Shown here piece by piece: positions 1 to 8,858 of a stretch of 64,000 bases of DNA. The DNA comes from Limnohabitans sp. 2KL-27 (GTDB lineage Bacteria; Pseudomonadota; Gammaproteobacteria; Burkholderiales; Burkholderiaceae_C), in contig NZ_CXOP01000002.1 in the NCBI RefSeq assembly GCF_001269345.1, positions 1,426,853 through 1,490,852 on the forward strand, given 5' to 3'. The notes under the pieces were generated by a model, which did no database searches, was not told where the DNA came from, and saw only the letters and a program-made list of their open reading frames with translations. The first letter of the stretch is position 1. Every line of letters starts with the position of its first letter. The position numbers and the translations under genes are program-made.

Positions 1-1182
1 AGCCCACTGGAAGTTGTAGCCGCCGAGCCAGCCGGTCACGTCGATCACCTCGCCAATGAAGTACAGACCGGGCTGTTTGGACTCCATGGTTTGCGAGGAC
101 ACATCGCGGGTGTCCACCCCGCCCAGCGTGACCTCGGCTTTTTTGTAGCCTTCGCTGCCCGTGGGTGTCAGGTTCCAGCTCGACAGCCCTTGCGCCAGCT
201 TGTGCAGGGCCTTGTCGGGCACCTCGGCGGCGGGTCGCTGCAAGGCGGGGTCTTGGCTGACCCAGGCTTCCGCCAGGCGACTCGGGACCAGGCTGGCCAG
301 CTCGTTGCCCAGCAGCTTTTTGGAGCGCAGCTTGGCCTCCTGCAGGCGCTCAGGCAGGTTCAGCTCTGGGGCCAAGTTCAGGCGAATGGGCGTGCCCTCA
401 TGCCAGTAACTGGAAATTTGCAGCACACCCGGTCCGGACAGGCCCCGGTGCGTGAACAGCAGGTCTTCGTCAAAGTGCATGCGGCCTTTTTTCTCGCCCG
501 TCTCGATGCCCACAGGCAGCGCGAGTCCGGCCAGCTGGGCATAGGGTGCCCAGGCTTGGCCGTCAAAGGTCAGTGGGACCAGGCCAGGGCGGCGCTCCAC
601 CAGGCGCAGGCCAAACTGGCTGGCGATGCGGTAGCCCCAGTCACTCGCCCCGATTTTTGGGATCGACAAACCGCCCGTGGCCACCACCAAGGACGTGGTT
701 TGCAACGCACCCTGGGTGGTGTCCAGGATGAAGCGGGGGGTGTTTTCGGTGGGCGCTGGCACCGCTTGCACCGACTTGACGCTGCAGCCTGTGCGGATCT
801 CGACGCCGCCCGCGGCGCATTCGGCCAGCAGCATGTGGATGATGTCCTCGGCCGAGTGGTCGCAAAACAGTTGGCCTTTGTGCTTTTCATGAAACGCGAT
901 GCCATGCTTTTGCACCAGCTCGATGAAGTCTTGCGGCGTGTAGCGCGACAGGGCCGAGCGGCAAAAGTGCGGGTTTTGGCTGATGAAGTGCTTTTGCGGG
1001 GCCGAAGCGTCCAGCAGTCGGTTGGTGAAGTTGCAGCGCCCGCCACCCGAGATGCGTATTTTTTCGGCGATCTTGTCGCTGTGGTCGATGACCAGCACCT
1101 TCAGCCCGCGCTGGCCTGCCACGCCCGCGCAAAACAAACCCGCTGCCCCTGCGCCAACAATCACTGCATCCCATGTGTTCAT
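1..1182 (-). CDS. NAD(P)/FAD-dependent oxidoreductase, HI0933/YhiN family (partial)
   Basis: Partial: the left edge cuts the gene before its stop, leaving 394 codons. It encodes a cytoplasmic flavoprotein of the HI0933 family, whose physiological substrate is not established. Visible are a dinucleotide-binding GAGAAG at residues 10-15 and the family signature SGGGRCNFTN at 45-54. The C-terminal FAD-binding block GLYFIGEVIDVTGWLGG lies at the very edge, so only a short tail is missing. The ATG at 1182 is the first start before the Rossmann strand. The next gene on this strand (cobA) ends about 115 bp upstream, so cotranscription is possible but not shown. Confidence 0.9.
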   Translation of the reverse strand, partial: MNTWDAVIVGAGAAGLFCAGVAGQRGLKVLVIDHSDKIAEKIRISGGGRCNFTNRLLDASAPQKHFISQNPHFCRSALSRYTPQDFIELVQKHGIAFHEKHKGQLFCDHSAEDIIHMLLAECAAGGVEIRTGCSVKSVQAVPAPTENTPRFILDTTQGALQTTSLVVATGGLSIPKIGASDWGYRIASQFGLRLVERRPGLVPLTFDGQAWAPYAQLAGLALPVGIETGEKKGRMHFDEDLLFTHRGLSGPGVLQISSYWHEGTPIRLNLAPELNLPERLQEAKLRSKKLLGNELASLVPSRLAEAWVSQDPALQRPAAEVPDKALHKLAQGLSSWNLTPTGSEGYKKAEVTLGGVDTRDVSSQTMESKQPGLYFIGEVIDVTGWLGGYNFQWA

Positions 1183-1297
1183 GGCCGGGAGTGTAAGGGG
1201 ATGGGCAGTGAACAGCGGTTGCCGGCAACGGGAGTTGTAGGGACTGGGATGGGTTGCTTGTCGTGCGTGGGCGCTCGCCCCCACAGTGGTTCTGAGC

Positions 1298-2083
1298 TCA
1301 GGCGGCCCGCTGGGTCCATGACTGTGGCGTGGCGGCTTGCCATGCCCGGGCACCTTGCACCACGTTCCCCACCACCATGATGCTGGGGCTTTGGAGCTGT
1401 TCGCGCTGCAGGGTGCCGACCAAGTCGCCCAGTGTGGTGAGCGCTTGGCGCTGTGTGGGCAAGCTGGCGTGCTGCACCACCGCCACAGGGGTGTGGGCGG
1501 GCAGGCCTTGCAGCAAGCCTTGGCTGATCTTGTGCAGGCTGCTCACGCCCATGTAAATCACCAGCGTCAACTTGGCTTGGTGGGCCGTGGTGGCCAATTG
1601 CACCCAGTCGGTGCCGCTGTCGCCGGGTTTGGCGTGGCCGGTGACAAACACCACGCCGTGCGCATGTTCGCGGTGGGTGAGCGGCGCGCCCAGACTGCTC
1701 AGGCCCGCCAGCCCCGAGGTGATGCCGTTGACCACCGCCACGTCAATGCCCGCTGCGCGCAGGTGCTCCACCTCTTCGCCGCCCCGGCCAAAAATGAAAG
1801 GGTCGCCCCCTTTGAGGCGCACCACCCGCTCACCTTCTCGGAAAGCGGTGACCATCAGTTTGTCGATGAAGGCTTGGGGCGTGCTTTGGCAGCCGCCGCG
1901 CTTGCCCACATGGATGATGCGTGCGGTGGGCGAGGCGTGGGCCAAGACGTCGTCGTTCACCAAGTCGTCGACCAGCAGCACGGTGGCGTTGGCAATGGCT
2001 TTGACGGCTTTGAGGGTGAGCAGTTCCGGGTCACCGGGACCGGCACCGACAAGGGTGCAGCTTGGGGTAAAAAGTGGGGACAT
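1298..2083 (-). CDS. cobA: Uroporphyrinogen-III C-methyltransferase (SUMT)
   Basis: 261 residues, the usual length of the single-domain enzyme. It transfers two methyl groups from S-adenosylmethionine to uroporphyrinogen III to give precorrin-2, the precursor of siroheme (for sulfite and nitrite reductases) and of cobalamin. Seen: the SAM-binding VGAGPGDP at residues 12-19, the signature RLKGGDPFIFGRGGEE at 89-104 and GITSGLAG near 120. It lacks the CysG dehydrogenase/ferrochelatase domain, so those steps must be encoded elsewhere. No sulfur or nitrate genes adjoin it. A palindrome about 70 bp upstream may be its operator. Confidence 0.95.
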   Translation of the reverse strand: MSPLFTPSCTLVGAGPGDPELLTLKAVKAIANATVLLVDDLVNDDVLAHASPTARIIHVGKRGGCQSTPQAFIDKLMVTAFREGERVVRLKGGDPFIFGRGGEEVEHLRAAGIDVAVVNGITSGLAGLSSLGAPLTHREHAHGVVFVTGHAKPGDSGTDWVQLATTAHQAKLTLVIYMGVSSLHKISQGLLQGLPAHTPVAVVQHASLPTQRQALTTLGDLVGTLQREQLQSPSIMVVGNVVQGARAWQAATPQSWTQRAA

Positions 2084-2152
2084 GGGCGGTCAGAAATCGG
2101 CACGGGCATTCAGTGCTTCCAATTTTCTGATCTATAGGCGGCGCTTACAAAT

Positions 2153-2169
2153 ACATATTTAGCATATGT
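2153..2169. promoter_or_regulatory. Palindrome upstream of cobA (possible operator)
   Basis: A perfect inverted repeat ACATAT-N5-ATATGT stands in AT-rich DNA, unlike its GC-rich surroundings, between cobA (start 2083) and the stop of the ModA-like gene (2215). Its place in the cobA promoter region suggests a regulator site. The cognate factor cannot be named from sequence. Confidence 0.3.
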
Positions 2170-2214
2170 TGAATGACGCGGTCCCAGCCCACGAACTTGC
2201 AGAGGTGCCCGCGA

Positions 2215-2904
2215 TCAGGCCGTTTGCATGCCGTGCTGCAATTTCAGTGGGGTGCAAGCCGCCGATGCCCAAAACGCCAACAAGGCCCGCACTGCCTCGG
2301 CTTGGAGGCTGTTGGCTGCCACTGAGCCAGAGAACGTGGTGATGATCTCTACCGCCTGCGGCAGGCCGCCCACGATGGTGATGCCGGGAACGCCCAGCAT
2401 TTCGCTCAGCTGCTGAAAGCCCAACGCCACTTGGCCCTGGGCCACCAGCGAGCCCACGGGCACGCCGGGTTGGGCCTGCACGATGCGTGGGGCGATGGTT
2501 TCGGCGATGCCCCAGGCCTCAAACTGCCTGGCCAGTTGCACGCCGCTGGGGCCGGTCGAATAGCCCAGTGTGGGGGCGGCGAGGATGGCGGCCTTCAGTG
2601 CGGCCTCGGTCGAGATGTCTGGCACGGGTTGGCCCGCGGGCACGGCCACCGCCACGCCCGAGCGCACCAGATCAACGCGGCTGCCCGCCAGCACATGGCC
2701 GCTGGCGGTCAGTTTGTCGATGGCGTCGCTGGCCAGCACCACGCCGTCCAAGGCTTCGCCCGCTTGCACGCGCTTGGCCGCATCGACGCCGCCGACCGAC
2801 TCGACCTGGATGTGGATGCCCGGGGTCTGCGCTTGGTACAGCGCCACCAAATCGGCCAGCAGCGGCTTGGTGGCCATGGAGGAAATCAATCGGAGAGTGG
2901 TCAT
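2215..2904 (-). CDS. ModA-like substrate-binding domain protein without signal peptide
   Basis: 229 residues resembling periplasmic type-II binding proteins of the molybdate (ModA) class. It has an N-terminal [13 protein letters not shown] strand-loop, alternating lobe motifs, and a central [19 protein letters not shown] segment typical of the family. The start at 2904 ([10 protein letters not shown]) gives a mature-like N-terminus. An upstream in-frame ATG at 3066 would overlap tsaD, which starts at 2993 on the other strand, and the added residues do not look like a signal peptide. With no export signal and no neighbouring permease or ATPase, it may act in the cytoplasm or as an orphan sensor. 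Function is unknown. Confidence 0.8.
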   Translation of the reverse strand: MTTLRLISSMATKPLLADLVALYQAQTPGIHIQVESVGGVDAAKRVQAGEALDGVVLASDAIDKLTASGHVLAGSRVDLVRSGVAVAVPAGQPVPDISTEAALKAAILAAPTLGYSTGPSGVQLARQFEAWGIAETIAPRIVQAQPGVPVGSLVAQGQVALGFQQLSEMLGVPGITIVGGLPQAVEIITTFSGSVAANSLQAEAVRALLAFWASAACTPLKLQHGMQTA

Positions 2905-2992
2905 GGTGCGGGGCTTCAAGTGCAGAGTCGTGCTGCCCAGGATTATGGACAAGCCCCGTGTCACCGCCCATGCCCCGCTTAAACTCGCTGGT

Positions 2993-4036
2993 ATGCGAAT
3001 TTTGGGTATCGAATCTTCCTGCGACGAAACCGGTGTGGCCTTGGTGGAAACCACCGGGGACGCCATGCCGCGGCTGTTGTCGCACGCGCTCTACAGCCAG
3101 ATCGAAATGCACCAGGCCTATGGCGGTGTGGTGCCGGAGCTGGCCAGCCGCGACCATATTCGCCGGGTGCTGCCGCTGACCCGCCAGGTGTTGAGCGAGG
3201 CAGGGGCCACGCTCGGCGACATCGACGTGGTGGCCTATACCCGGGGGCCGGGGCTGGCCGGCGCGCTCTTGGTGGGTTCGGGCGTGGCCTGTGCGCTGGC
3301 CGCTTCATTGGGCAAACCCGTGCTGGGCGTGCACCACCTCGAAGGGCATTTGCTCTCGCCGTTTTTGAGCGCCGACCCGCCCGAATTCCCCTTCATCGCT
3401 TTGCTGGTCTCGGGTGGCCACACCCAACTGATGCGGGTGGACGGCGTGGGCCGTTACGAATTGCTGGGTGAGTCGATCGACGACGCCGCAGGCGAAGCCT
3501 TTGACAAGTCTGCCAAGCTCATGGGCTTGCCTTACCCTGGTGGGCCGGGCTTGTCGCGTCTGGCCGAGCAGGGCAATCCGGCGGCCTACAAACTGCCGCG
3601 TCCCTTGTTGCACAGCGGCGATCTGGATTTTTCTTTTGCAGGCCTCAAAACCGCCGTGCTGACCCAAAGCCAAAAAATCGGGCCCGCAGCCCACACCGAA
3701 GGCGCACCCGAGCGAGCCGATCTGGCCGCGTCGACCCAAGCGGCGATTGTGGAAGTGCTGGTCAAAAAATCCATGAATGCCCTCAAAACCTCGGGCATGA
3801 AGCGTCTGGTGGTGGCCGGCGGCGTGGGCGCCAACCGCGAGTTGCGTGCCCAGTTGAATGCCGCCTGCGCCAAGGTGCAAGTGCGTGTGCACTACCCCGA
3901 GCTGCACCTGTGCACCGACAACGGCGCCATGATCGCCATGGCCGCTGCCATGCGTTTGCAGTCGGGCGCGCAGGTGGCCGAGGCGCGTTACAGCTTCGAT
4001 GTGAAACCGCGCTGGCCTTTGCATGAACTGGTTTAA
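2993..4036 (+). CDS. tsaD: tRNA N6-adenosine threonylcarbamoyltransferase
   Basis: 347 residues, the normal length. TsaD transfers the threonylcarbamoyl group from TC-AMP to A37 of ANN-decoding tRNAs, working with TsaB and TsaE in the cytoplasm. Seen: the N-terminal [14 protein letters not shown], the metal-binding HHLEGH at 114-119 (His115 and His119 in the HxxxH arrangement), and [10 protein letters not shown] near the C-terminus. The ATG at 2993 is chosen because homologues begin with [13 protein letters not shown]; the frame stays open further upstream but is not TsaD-like. It is divergent from the ModA-like gene with an 88-bp gap. Confidence 0.97.
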   Translation: MRILGIESSCDETGVALVETTGDAMPRLLSHALYSQIEMHQAYGGVVPELASRDHIRRVLPLTRQVLSEAGATLGDIDVVAYTRGPGLAGALLVGSGVACALAASLGKPVLGVHHLEGHLLSPFLSADPPEFPFIALLVSGGHTQLMRVDGVGRYELLGESIDDAAGEAFDKSAKLMGLPYPGGPGLSRLAEQGNPAAYKLPRPLLHSGDLDFSFAGLKTAVLTQSQKIGPAAHTEGAPERADLAASTQAAIVEVLVKKSMNALKTSGMKRLVVAGGVGANRELRAQLNAACAKVQVRVHYPELHLCTDNGAMIAMAAAMRLQSGAQVAEARYSFDVKPRWPLHELV

Positions 4037-4100
4037 GCCGAGCCGTTAAACTGCGCGACTTTTGGCCCCGACCCGTGTCAGCACGGGTTCTATTTTTGAT

Positions 4101-5375
4101 ATGCGTTTGTCTTTGATCTCTTCCCGTTGTGCGCTGGTTTTGCTGGCTGCGGCTTTTTGTGTGGCGCCCGCTGGGGCGCAGTCGCCAGCCCCCATCAAGC
4201 TGGCACTCATTGAGGGCCTGAGTGGCCCCTTTGGCAACACCGGAGAAGCCGTGGTGCGCAACATCGCCTGGGCGGTTGAGCGTGTCAACGCACGTGGCGG
4301 CGTCAAAACGCCGCAAGGCATACAGCCCATGGTGCTTGAGCGTTACGACAGCAAAGGCCAAAGCGAAGAAGCCTTGTCGGCCCTCAAGTCCGCCATCGAC
4401 GACGGGGCGCAAGTGGTTTTGCAGGGCAACTCCTCGGCCAATGCGGCGGCATTGATCGACGCGATCAACAAACACAACGAACGCGAGCCGGGCAGGCGCG
4501 TGCTGTTTTTTAACTACTCGGCGGTCGATCCGGCCCTGACGAACGAAAAATGCAGCTTCTGGCATTTCCGTTTTGACGCCCACGCCGACATGCGCATGAC
4601 CGCGCTGATGCAGGTGCTGCAAGATGACAAGAAGGTCCGGTCGGTGTACCTGATCGGTCAAGACTACAGCTTCGGTCAGGCGGTGCTGCGCGAAGCCAAG
4701 CGCCAGTTGGCCGAGCGGCGTCCTGATGTGAAAGTGGTGGGCGAGGAGCTGCACCCCATGGGCCGCGTCAAAGATTTCTTGCCCTACGCGGCCAAGATCA
4801 AGGCCAGCGGGGCCCAGGCGGTCATCACCGGCAACTGGGGCAATGACCTCACGCTGTTGGTCAAGTCGGCACGTGAGGCGGGCTATGACGGCAAGTTCTA
4901 CACCTTTTACGGCAATGCGCTGGGCGCGCCTGCGGCTTTGGGCGATGCGGGCGTGGACCGGGTGATCGCTGTGGCCGACTGGCTGCCCAATGTGCCGGGC
5001 AAAGCCAGTGAGGCGTTTTACCAATCGTTCCGCCAGCGTTTTGCCAAGCCCTCGGAAGACTATGTGCATGTGCGCATGCAGCTGATGGTCGAGGCGCTGG
5101 CCCAGGCGGTCGAGAAGGCGGGCAGCACCGAGCCGGTGGCCGTGGCGCTGGCGCTGGAAAAAGCCCGCGTCAGCATGGCCGGGCAAACCGGTTTCATGCG
5201 GGCCGAAGACCACCAGTTTCAGCAGCCTTTGGTGGTGGGCGTGATGCAACGCCAAGGTGCCGCGGGCGTGCCTTTTGATGTCGAAGGTTCGGGCTACGGC
5301 TTCAAAGTGGTGCGCCAGATCAAAGCCGAGCAGGCCCGTTTGCCCAGCAGTTGCAAGATGGTGCGCCCCGGTTGA
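4101..5375 (+). CDS. ABC transporter substrate-binding protein, branched-chain amino acid (LivJ) type
   Basis: 424 residues with a Sec signal peptide (MRLSLISSRCALVLLAAAFC, cleavage after AGAQ) followed by a periplasmic Leu/Ile/Val-type binding fold: IKLALIEGLSGPFGNTGEAV near the mature N-terminus and YLIGQDYSFGQAVLREAKRQ in the middle. The start at 4101 puts the signal peptide at the N-terminus; the frame is open for 13 codons upstream. No livHMGF permease or ATPase genes are nearby, so this is an orphan binding protein and its ligand is unknown. The gene lies 64 bp after tsaD. Confidence 0.88.
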   Translation: MRLSLISSRCALVLLAAAFCVAPAGAQSPAPIKLALIEGLSGPFGNTGEAVVRNIAWAVERVNARGGVKTPQGIQPMVLERYDSKGQSEEALSALKSAIDDGAQVVLQGNSSANAAALIDAINKHNEREPGRRVLFFNYSAVDPALTNEKCSFWHFRFDAHADMRMTALMQVLQDDKKVRSVYLIGQDYSFGQAVLREAKRQLAERRPDVKVVGEELHPMGRVKDFLPYAAKIKASGAQAVITGNWGNDLTLLVKSAREAGYDGKFYTFYGNALGAPAALGDAGVDRVIAVADWLPNVPGKASEAFYQSFRQRFAKPSEDYVHVRMQLMVEALAQAVEKAGSTEPVAVALALEKARVSMAGQTGFMRAEDHQFQQPLVVGVMQRQGAAGVPFDVEGSGYGFKVVRQIKAEQARLPSSCKMVRPG

Positions 5376-5417
5376 GCCCATCTGCCTGCAGCCGCCTGCG
5401 CTGGCCGCGGTGTGGCT

Positions 5418-6020
5418 TCATTGCCCGTGACTTGACCGCGAGGCGTCGTGGTGTGGCGTGGTCTGGTGTTCGGATTTGAGTCGGGCGCGGTAGGCCCAGG
5501 GTGGCTCGGGACTGGCCGGGCCTTGGCCTTGCCACAAGCCCAGATGGTTTTCTCGCGCGCCTTGCTCGGCGGCCTCGTAGACGCTGCGTTCTTCGGGCGT
5601 TTGTTCACGCTGGTACTGCTTGTAATGCCAGGCCCAACCCGCCTGCAGTTGTCGCAAATTGGCGTCTTCGCCACGCACCCGCACTTGGCCGACGATGCGG
5701 CCGTAGCGGTCGCGCTTGTCAAATGTCACGGTCACGGTTTGCCCGAACACGGCTTGCGACAAATGCGCTTTGGATTTTTGGCCGTAGGGCTGGCTTTTCT
5801 CGGGCGCGTCAATGCCCCCGAGCCGGATCACATGCGATTGGTGCTGGGCATCCAGCACCGTCACGGTGTCCCCGTCAGCGACCTTGATCACCCGGCCCTG
5901 CAGTTCATCGGCACCCGCGACTGCATAGATGCCCAGCGTCAGACAGGCGAGCCAGCACCAGCGTCTGAATCGGCCGGCAGGGGATGGCGAGCGCCAATGG
6001 ATCGGAGGGCGGGTGCGCAT
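5418..6020 (-). CDS. Thermonuclease family (SNase-like) secreted nuclease
   Basis: 200 residues with a basic N-terminus and a hydrophobic stretch (about 21-37), i.e. a signal peptide or anchor, then a staphylococcal-nuclease OB fold. The catalytic set of the family can be placed: Arg66 and Glu74 (RLGGIDAPE, the expected 8-residue spacing), Arg108 in RYGR, and Asp49/Asp51 in ADGDT. This predicts a Ca-dependent phosphodiesterase acting on DNA or RNA outside the cytoplasm. The C-terminal 30 residues are low-complexity and hydrophilic. It converges with the LivJ-type gene (42-bp gap). Its role, such as nutrient scavenging, is inference. Confidence 0.9.
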   Translation of the reverse strand: MRTRPPIHWRSPSPAGRFRRWCWLACLTLGIYAVAGADELQGRVIKVADGDTVTVLDAQHQSHVIRLGGIDAPEKSQPYGQKSKAHLSQAVFGQTVTVTFDKRDRYGRIVGQVRVRGEDANLRQLQAGWAWHYKQYQREQTPEERSVYEAAEQGARENHLGLWQGQGPASPEPPWAYRARLKSEHQTTPHHDASRSSHGQ

Positions 6021-6032
6021 GCGAGGCGCAAA

Positions 6033-6284
6033 TCAATCGGCTGGGCCCACCGCATCTTTGACGCACTTCTTGACATGGCTGGTTTTGGCTGCCCCCGCCA
6101 GTTTTCGTTCAGCCGCGGCCGCTTCGCATTGGGCTGTGGCGTCTTTTTCGCATTTCTTCAAGAACGAATTTTTGGCAGCGCCCGCCAATTTTTTTTCTGC
6201 CGCTGCGGCGGTGCAGGAGGTGGCTTGGGCGTGAGCCGAGGTGAGCCAAAGCGCGGAAACCAAAATTGCGAAAAGTTTTGACAT
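6033..6284 (-). CDS. PsiF-repeat periplasmic protein
   Basis: 83 residues: a signal peptide (MSKLFAILVSALWLTSAHAQ) and two PsiF repeats, each with a KLAGAAK core followed by KKC (CTAAAAEKKLAGAAKNSF and CEAAAAERKLAGAAKTSH). Each repeat carries two cysteines. PsiF is a phosphate-starvation-inducible protein of unknown biochemical function in enterobacteria. The ATG at 6284 is preferred because it places the signal peptide at the N-terminus. It lies just upstream of the thermonuclease on the same strand (12-bp gap), so the two are probably cotranscribed. A phosphate-scavenging link between nuclease and PsiF is plausible but inferred. Confidence 0.88.
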   Translation of the reverse strand: MSKLFAILVSALWLTSAHAQATSCTAAAAEKKLAGAAKNSFLKKCEKDATAQCEAAAAERKLAGAAKTSHVKKCVKDAVGPAD

Positions 6285-6400
6285 GATGATTTTGGTGGTT
6301 AATTCACCAAAATCATAGCCAGTATTTGCATTTTTGGATGGGACGTCTGCTTGTCCCGCATTTGCCAATCACGCGCAGTCTGGCCTGCTAACCTGCGGGC

Positions 6401-7639
6401 ATGAGCTCTACCACCGCCGCCGCCGAACACCTGATCGACTCTGCTTACGCCGCTCGGCGCTTGCTGGTCACGCTGGCCCTGATGACGCTGGGGGGCTCCA
6501 GCATGTATGTGGTGGCCGTGGTGTTGCCCGCCGTGCAGGCCGAGTTCGGTGTCAGCCGGGCCGATGCTTCCTTGCCGTACACCTTGATGATGATCGGTTT
6601 TGGCGTTGGCGGCTTGTTCATGGGCCGTTGGGCCGACCGCGCGGGCGTTCATGTGCCATTGTTTCTGGGCGGAGTGGGCACGGGCCTGGGGTTCATCGCG
6701 GCCAGTCTGTCGGGCAATATTTGGTGGTTTGCGCTGGCGCACGGCTTGCTCCTGGGGCTGATCGGCAGCTCCACCACCTTCGCGCCCTTGGTGGCCGACA
6801 CCTCGCTGTGGTGGCGCAAGCGCCGGGGCATCGCCGTGGCGGTGTGTGCCAGTGGCAACTACGTGGCCGGAGCCCTTTGGCCGCCTTTGGCCCAGCACGG
6901 TGTCGAGACCATGGGCTGGCGCAGCACCTACGTGGCGCTGGGCCTGTTTTGCGGCATCGGCATGGTGCTGCTCAGCCTGCTCATGCGCCAGCGCCCGCCC
7001 TTGCTGCAAACCCCGGTGGTGGGCAGCGCCCAGGCCTTGCAGTCGCAGCGGCCCTTTGGCCTGAGCGCCAACAAGGCCATGTTTTTCCTGTGCGTGGCGG
7101 GTGTGGCGTGCTGCGTGGCCATGGCCATGCCGCAGGTGCACATCGTGGCGTACTGCACCGACTTGGGCTTTGGCGCGGCACGCGGCGCAGAAATGCTCTC
7201 GCTCATGCTGGCCAGCGGCATCGCCAGCCGCTTGATTTCCGGGGCCATATGCGACCGCATTGGCGGCTTGCGCACGCTGGTGTTGGGCTCGGTTTTGCAG
7301 GGCGTGGCTTTGCTGCTGTTTTTGCCCTTCAATGGCCTGGTGTCGCTCTACATCATCTCGGCCCTGTTTGGCCTGTTTCAGGGCGGTATCGTGCCGGCCT
7401 ACGCCATCATCGTGCGCGAGTACTTCCCGGCCAAAGAAGCGGGCTCACGCGTGGGGGCTGTCATCATGGCCACGCTGCTGGGCATGGCTTTGGGGGGCTG
7501 GATGTCGGGCAAGGTGTTTGACCTGACGGGTTCTTATCACGCCGCATTCCTCAATGGTGTGATGTGGAACGCGCTCAACCTGAGCATCGCCTTGTGGCTG
7601 CTGTGGCGTGTCAAACGGGCAGCCGTGGCAGCGGCTTGA
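6401..7639 (+). CDS. MFS transporter
   Basis: 412 residues with about 12 hydrophobic segments. It is a major facilitator superfamily secondary transporter of the inner membrane, of the class found with monocarboxylate or oxalate/formate carriers. The MGRWADRAG loop near residue 70 matches the family signature between TM2 and TM3. The loop KEAGSRVGAV sits at the pseudo-symmetric position in the second half. Substrate and coupling ion cannot be read from the sequence. It is divergent from psiF (116 bp) and stands alone on its strand, converging with the uncharacterised gene ending at 7724. Confidence 0.9.
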   Translation: MSSTTAAAEHLIDSAYAARRLLVTLALMTLGGSSMYVVAVVLPAVQAEFGVSRADASLPYTLMMIGFGVGGLFMGRWADRAGVHVPLFLGGVGTGLGFIAASLSGNIWWFALAHGLLLGLIGSSTTFAPLVADTSLWWRKRRGIAVAVCASGNYVAGALWPPLAQHGVETMGWRSTYVALGLFCGIGMVLLSLLMRQRPPLLQTPVVGSAQALQSQRPFGLSANKAMFFLCVAGVACCVAMAMPQVHIVAYCTDLGFGAARGAEMLSLMLASGIASRLISGAICDRIGGLRTLVLGSVLQGVALLLFLPFNGLVSLYIISALFGLFQGGIVPAYAIIVREYFPAKEAGSRVGAVIMATLLGMALGGWMSGKVFDLTGSYHAAFLNGVMWNALNLSIALWLLWRVKRAAVAAA

Positions 7640-7655
7640 GCTTCTGAGCACATTT

Positions 7656-7676
7656 TGGCGCGAGAAACAGGCGCCA
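7656..7676. terminator. Weak hairpin between convergent genes
   Basis: TGGCGC and GCGCCA form a 6-bp perfect stem with a 9-nt loop, 17 bp after the MFS stop and 48 bp beyond the end of the opposite-strand gene. A run of A or T on the flanks is short in both directions, so terminator activity is uncertain. Confidence 0.3.
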
Positions 7677-7723
7677 GAAACTGAACGATGGGGGGCATGT
7701 CACCCAGCCCTGATCGGCGCTGA

Positions 7724-8098
7724 TCACGCGCCCAAGTGCCGAACCGCCTCCGAGATGCGCATACCCAGTTGCAGGCCCTGCGCCAGCGCCAAAGCGTTCA
7801 GGCCGTTGACCACGCCGTTGTCCAGCCCGTCTTGCGCTTCGCCAATGCGGGCCGAGGTGTGTGCGTACAAAATCGCCAGCACGCCCACGGCCTGCAACTC
7901 GTGCAGCGCCACGCGGCCCGCATCGTCTTTGCCGCCCCCCGCATCGTTGAAGGCCACGGCATAAGGTTTGTGGGTTTGCGCCGTCACAAAATGCGAGGCC
8001 GACAAACCGCCGTGCGAGCCCGAAACGATCACCGTGCCGGCATGCGAGGCGTTGACCAGCGCAATCGAATCGAGCAAGACCAATTGGCGCTGGGTCAT
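7724..8098 (-). CDS. Conserved-looking protein of unknown function (SGSHGG motif)
   Basis: 124 residues, no signal peptide or membrane segment. I do not recognise a family. Distinct motifs look like small-molecule binding or catalytic loops: VIVSGSHGGLSASHF (about 23-37), FNDAGGGKDDAG (about 50-61) and AHTSARIGEAQDG (about 79-91), each rich in Gly, His, Asp and Ser. The ATG overlaps the stop of the upstream transglutaminase-like gene by 4 bp (ATGA), implying translational coupling and a shared task. Codon use is like its neighbours. Confidence 0.75.
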   Translation of the reverse strand: MTQRQLVLLDSIALVNASHAGTVIVSGSHGGLSASHFVTAQTHKPYAVAFNDAGGGKDDAGRVALHELQAVGVLAILYAHTSARIGEAQDGLDNGVVNGLNALALAQGLQLGMRISEAVRHLGA

Positions 8099-8772
8099 CG
8101 CGTCTCCTTGTCGACGTCTTGGGCAAAACTGGCGTTTTGCAGGGGGTCGTTGTCGGCCATCCAGCCGCGGTAGACGGTCTTGAAGTCGGCCACGATCTGC
8201 GCCAGCGGCATGTCGTCAAAGGTGCCGCGCTGGTTCACGTATTCCATGTGCCGGTTGCCGGCCTTGTCAAAGGGGTGGTAAATCGAATCGTTGCGTCCGT
8301 CAAACTCCAGCGGCAGCAGGCCGAATTTGTCGCACAGCTCGATGTTGAAGGCGGGTGTGGCCTTGACCCATTGGCCGTCCAGCCAGATGTCGGCATAGCC
8401 GTGCCAAATGAACACATCGGTCTGCATGGTCTGGCGCAAGCGCTCGGTGCTCAGGTGGTTGCGCACATCGGCGTAACCCAGGCGGGCGTGCAGGCCCGCC
8501 GCCCGGCAGGCAGCGGCCATCAGCGCCGCCTTGGGCACGCACCAGCCCGCGCCTTGGGCGATGACCGAGCTGGCCCGCATGCCTTGGGCCGACAGGTCGA
8601 TGCGGTAGGGGTCGTAGCGAAACCGGTCGCGCACCGCCAAATACAGCGAAACGGCCCGTTCGCGCGCGTTGTCGCCTTGCCCATGTTCGCGGGCAAAAGC
8701 GATCACGTCGGGGTGGTCGCTGTCGATCAGGGCGGTGGGGGCCAGGGTAGCGGGGCTGGGCGGGGTGTTCAT
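8095..8772 (-). CDS. Transglutaminase-like domain protein
   Basis: 225 residues with a transglutaminase-like (papain-fold) core. The Cys is in GAGWCVPKAALMAAACRAAG (about 75-94), the His in WHGYADIWLDGQWVKA and the Asp in the following strand. In bacteria the family includes cysteine peptidases and amidases, so protein crosslinking should not be assumed. There is no signal peptide, so it is predicted cytoplasmic. The ATG at 8772 faces the MBL-fold gene across an 86-bp divergent region. It is translationally coupled to the unknown gene at 7724-8098. Confidence 0.88.
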   Translation of the reverse strand: MNTPPSPATLAPTALIDSDHPDVIAFAREHGQGDNARERAVSLYLAVRDRFRYDPYRIDLSAQGMRASSVIAQGAGWCVPKAALMAAACRAAGLHARLGYADVRNHLSTERLRQTMQTDVFIWHGYADIWLDGQWVKATPAFNIELCDKFGLLPLEFDGRNDSIYHPFDKAGNRHMEYVNQRGTFDDMPLAQIVADFKTVYRGWMADNDPLQNASFAQDVDKETR

Positions 8773-8858
8773 GCCATTGACTGTAGCTTGCGCGGCAGCT
8801 GGCCGCTGTCACGCTGGCTATATTGCACACCTCAGACCGACATTTTGGAAAGGCTGTC

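Noticed and set aside
3783..5381. A 532-codon minus-strand frame spanning the end of tsaD and the LivJ-type gene.
   Set aside because: Covers two real genes and lacks any conserved motif.
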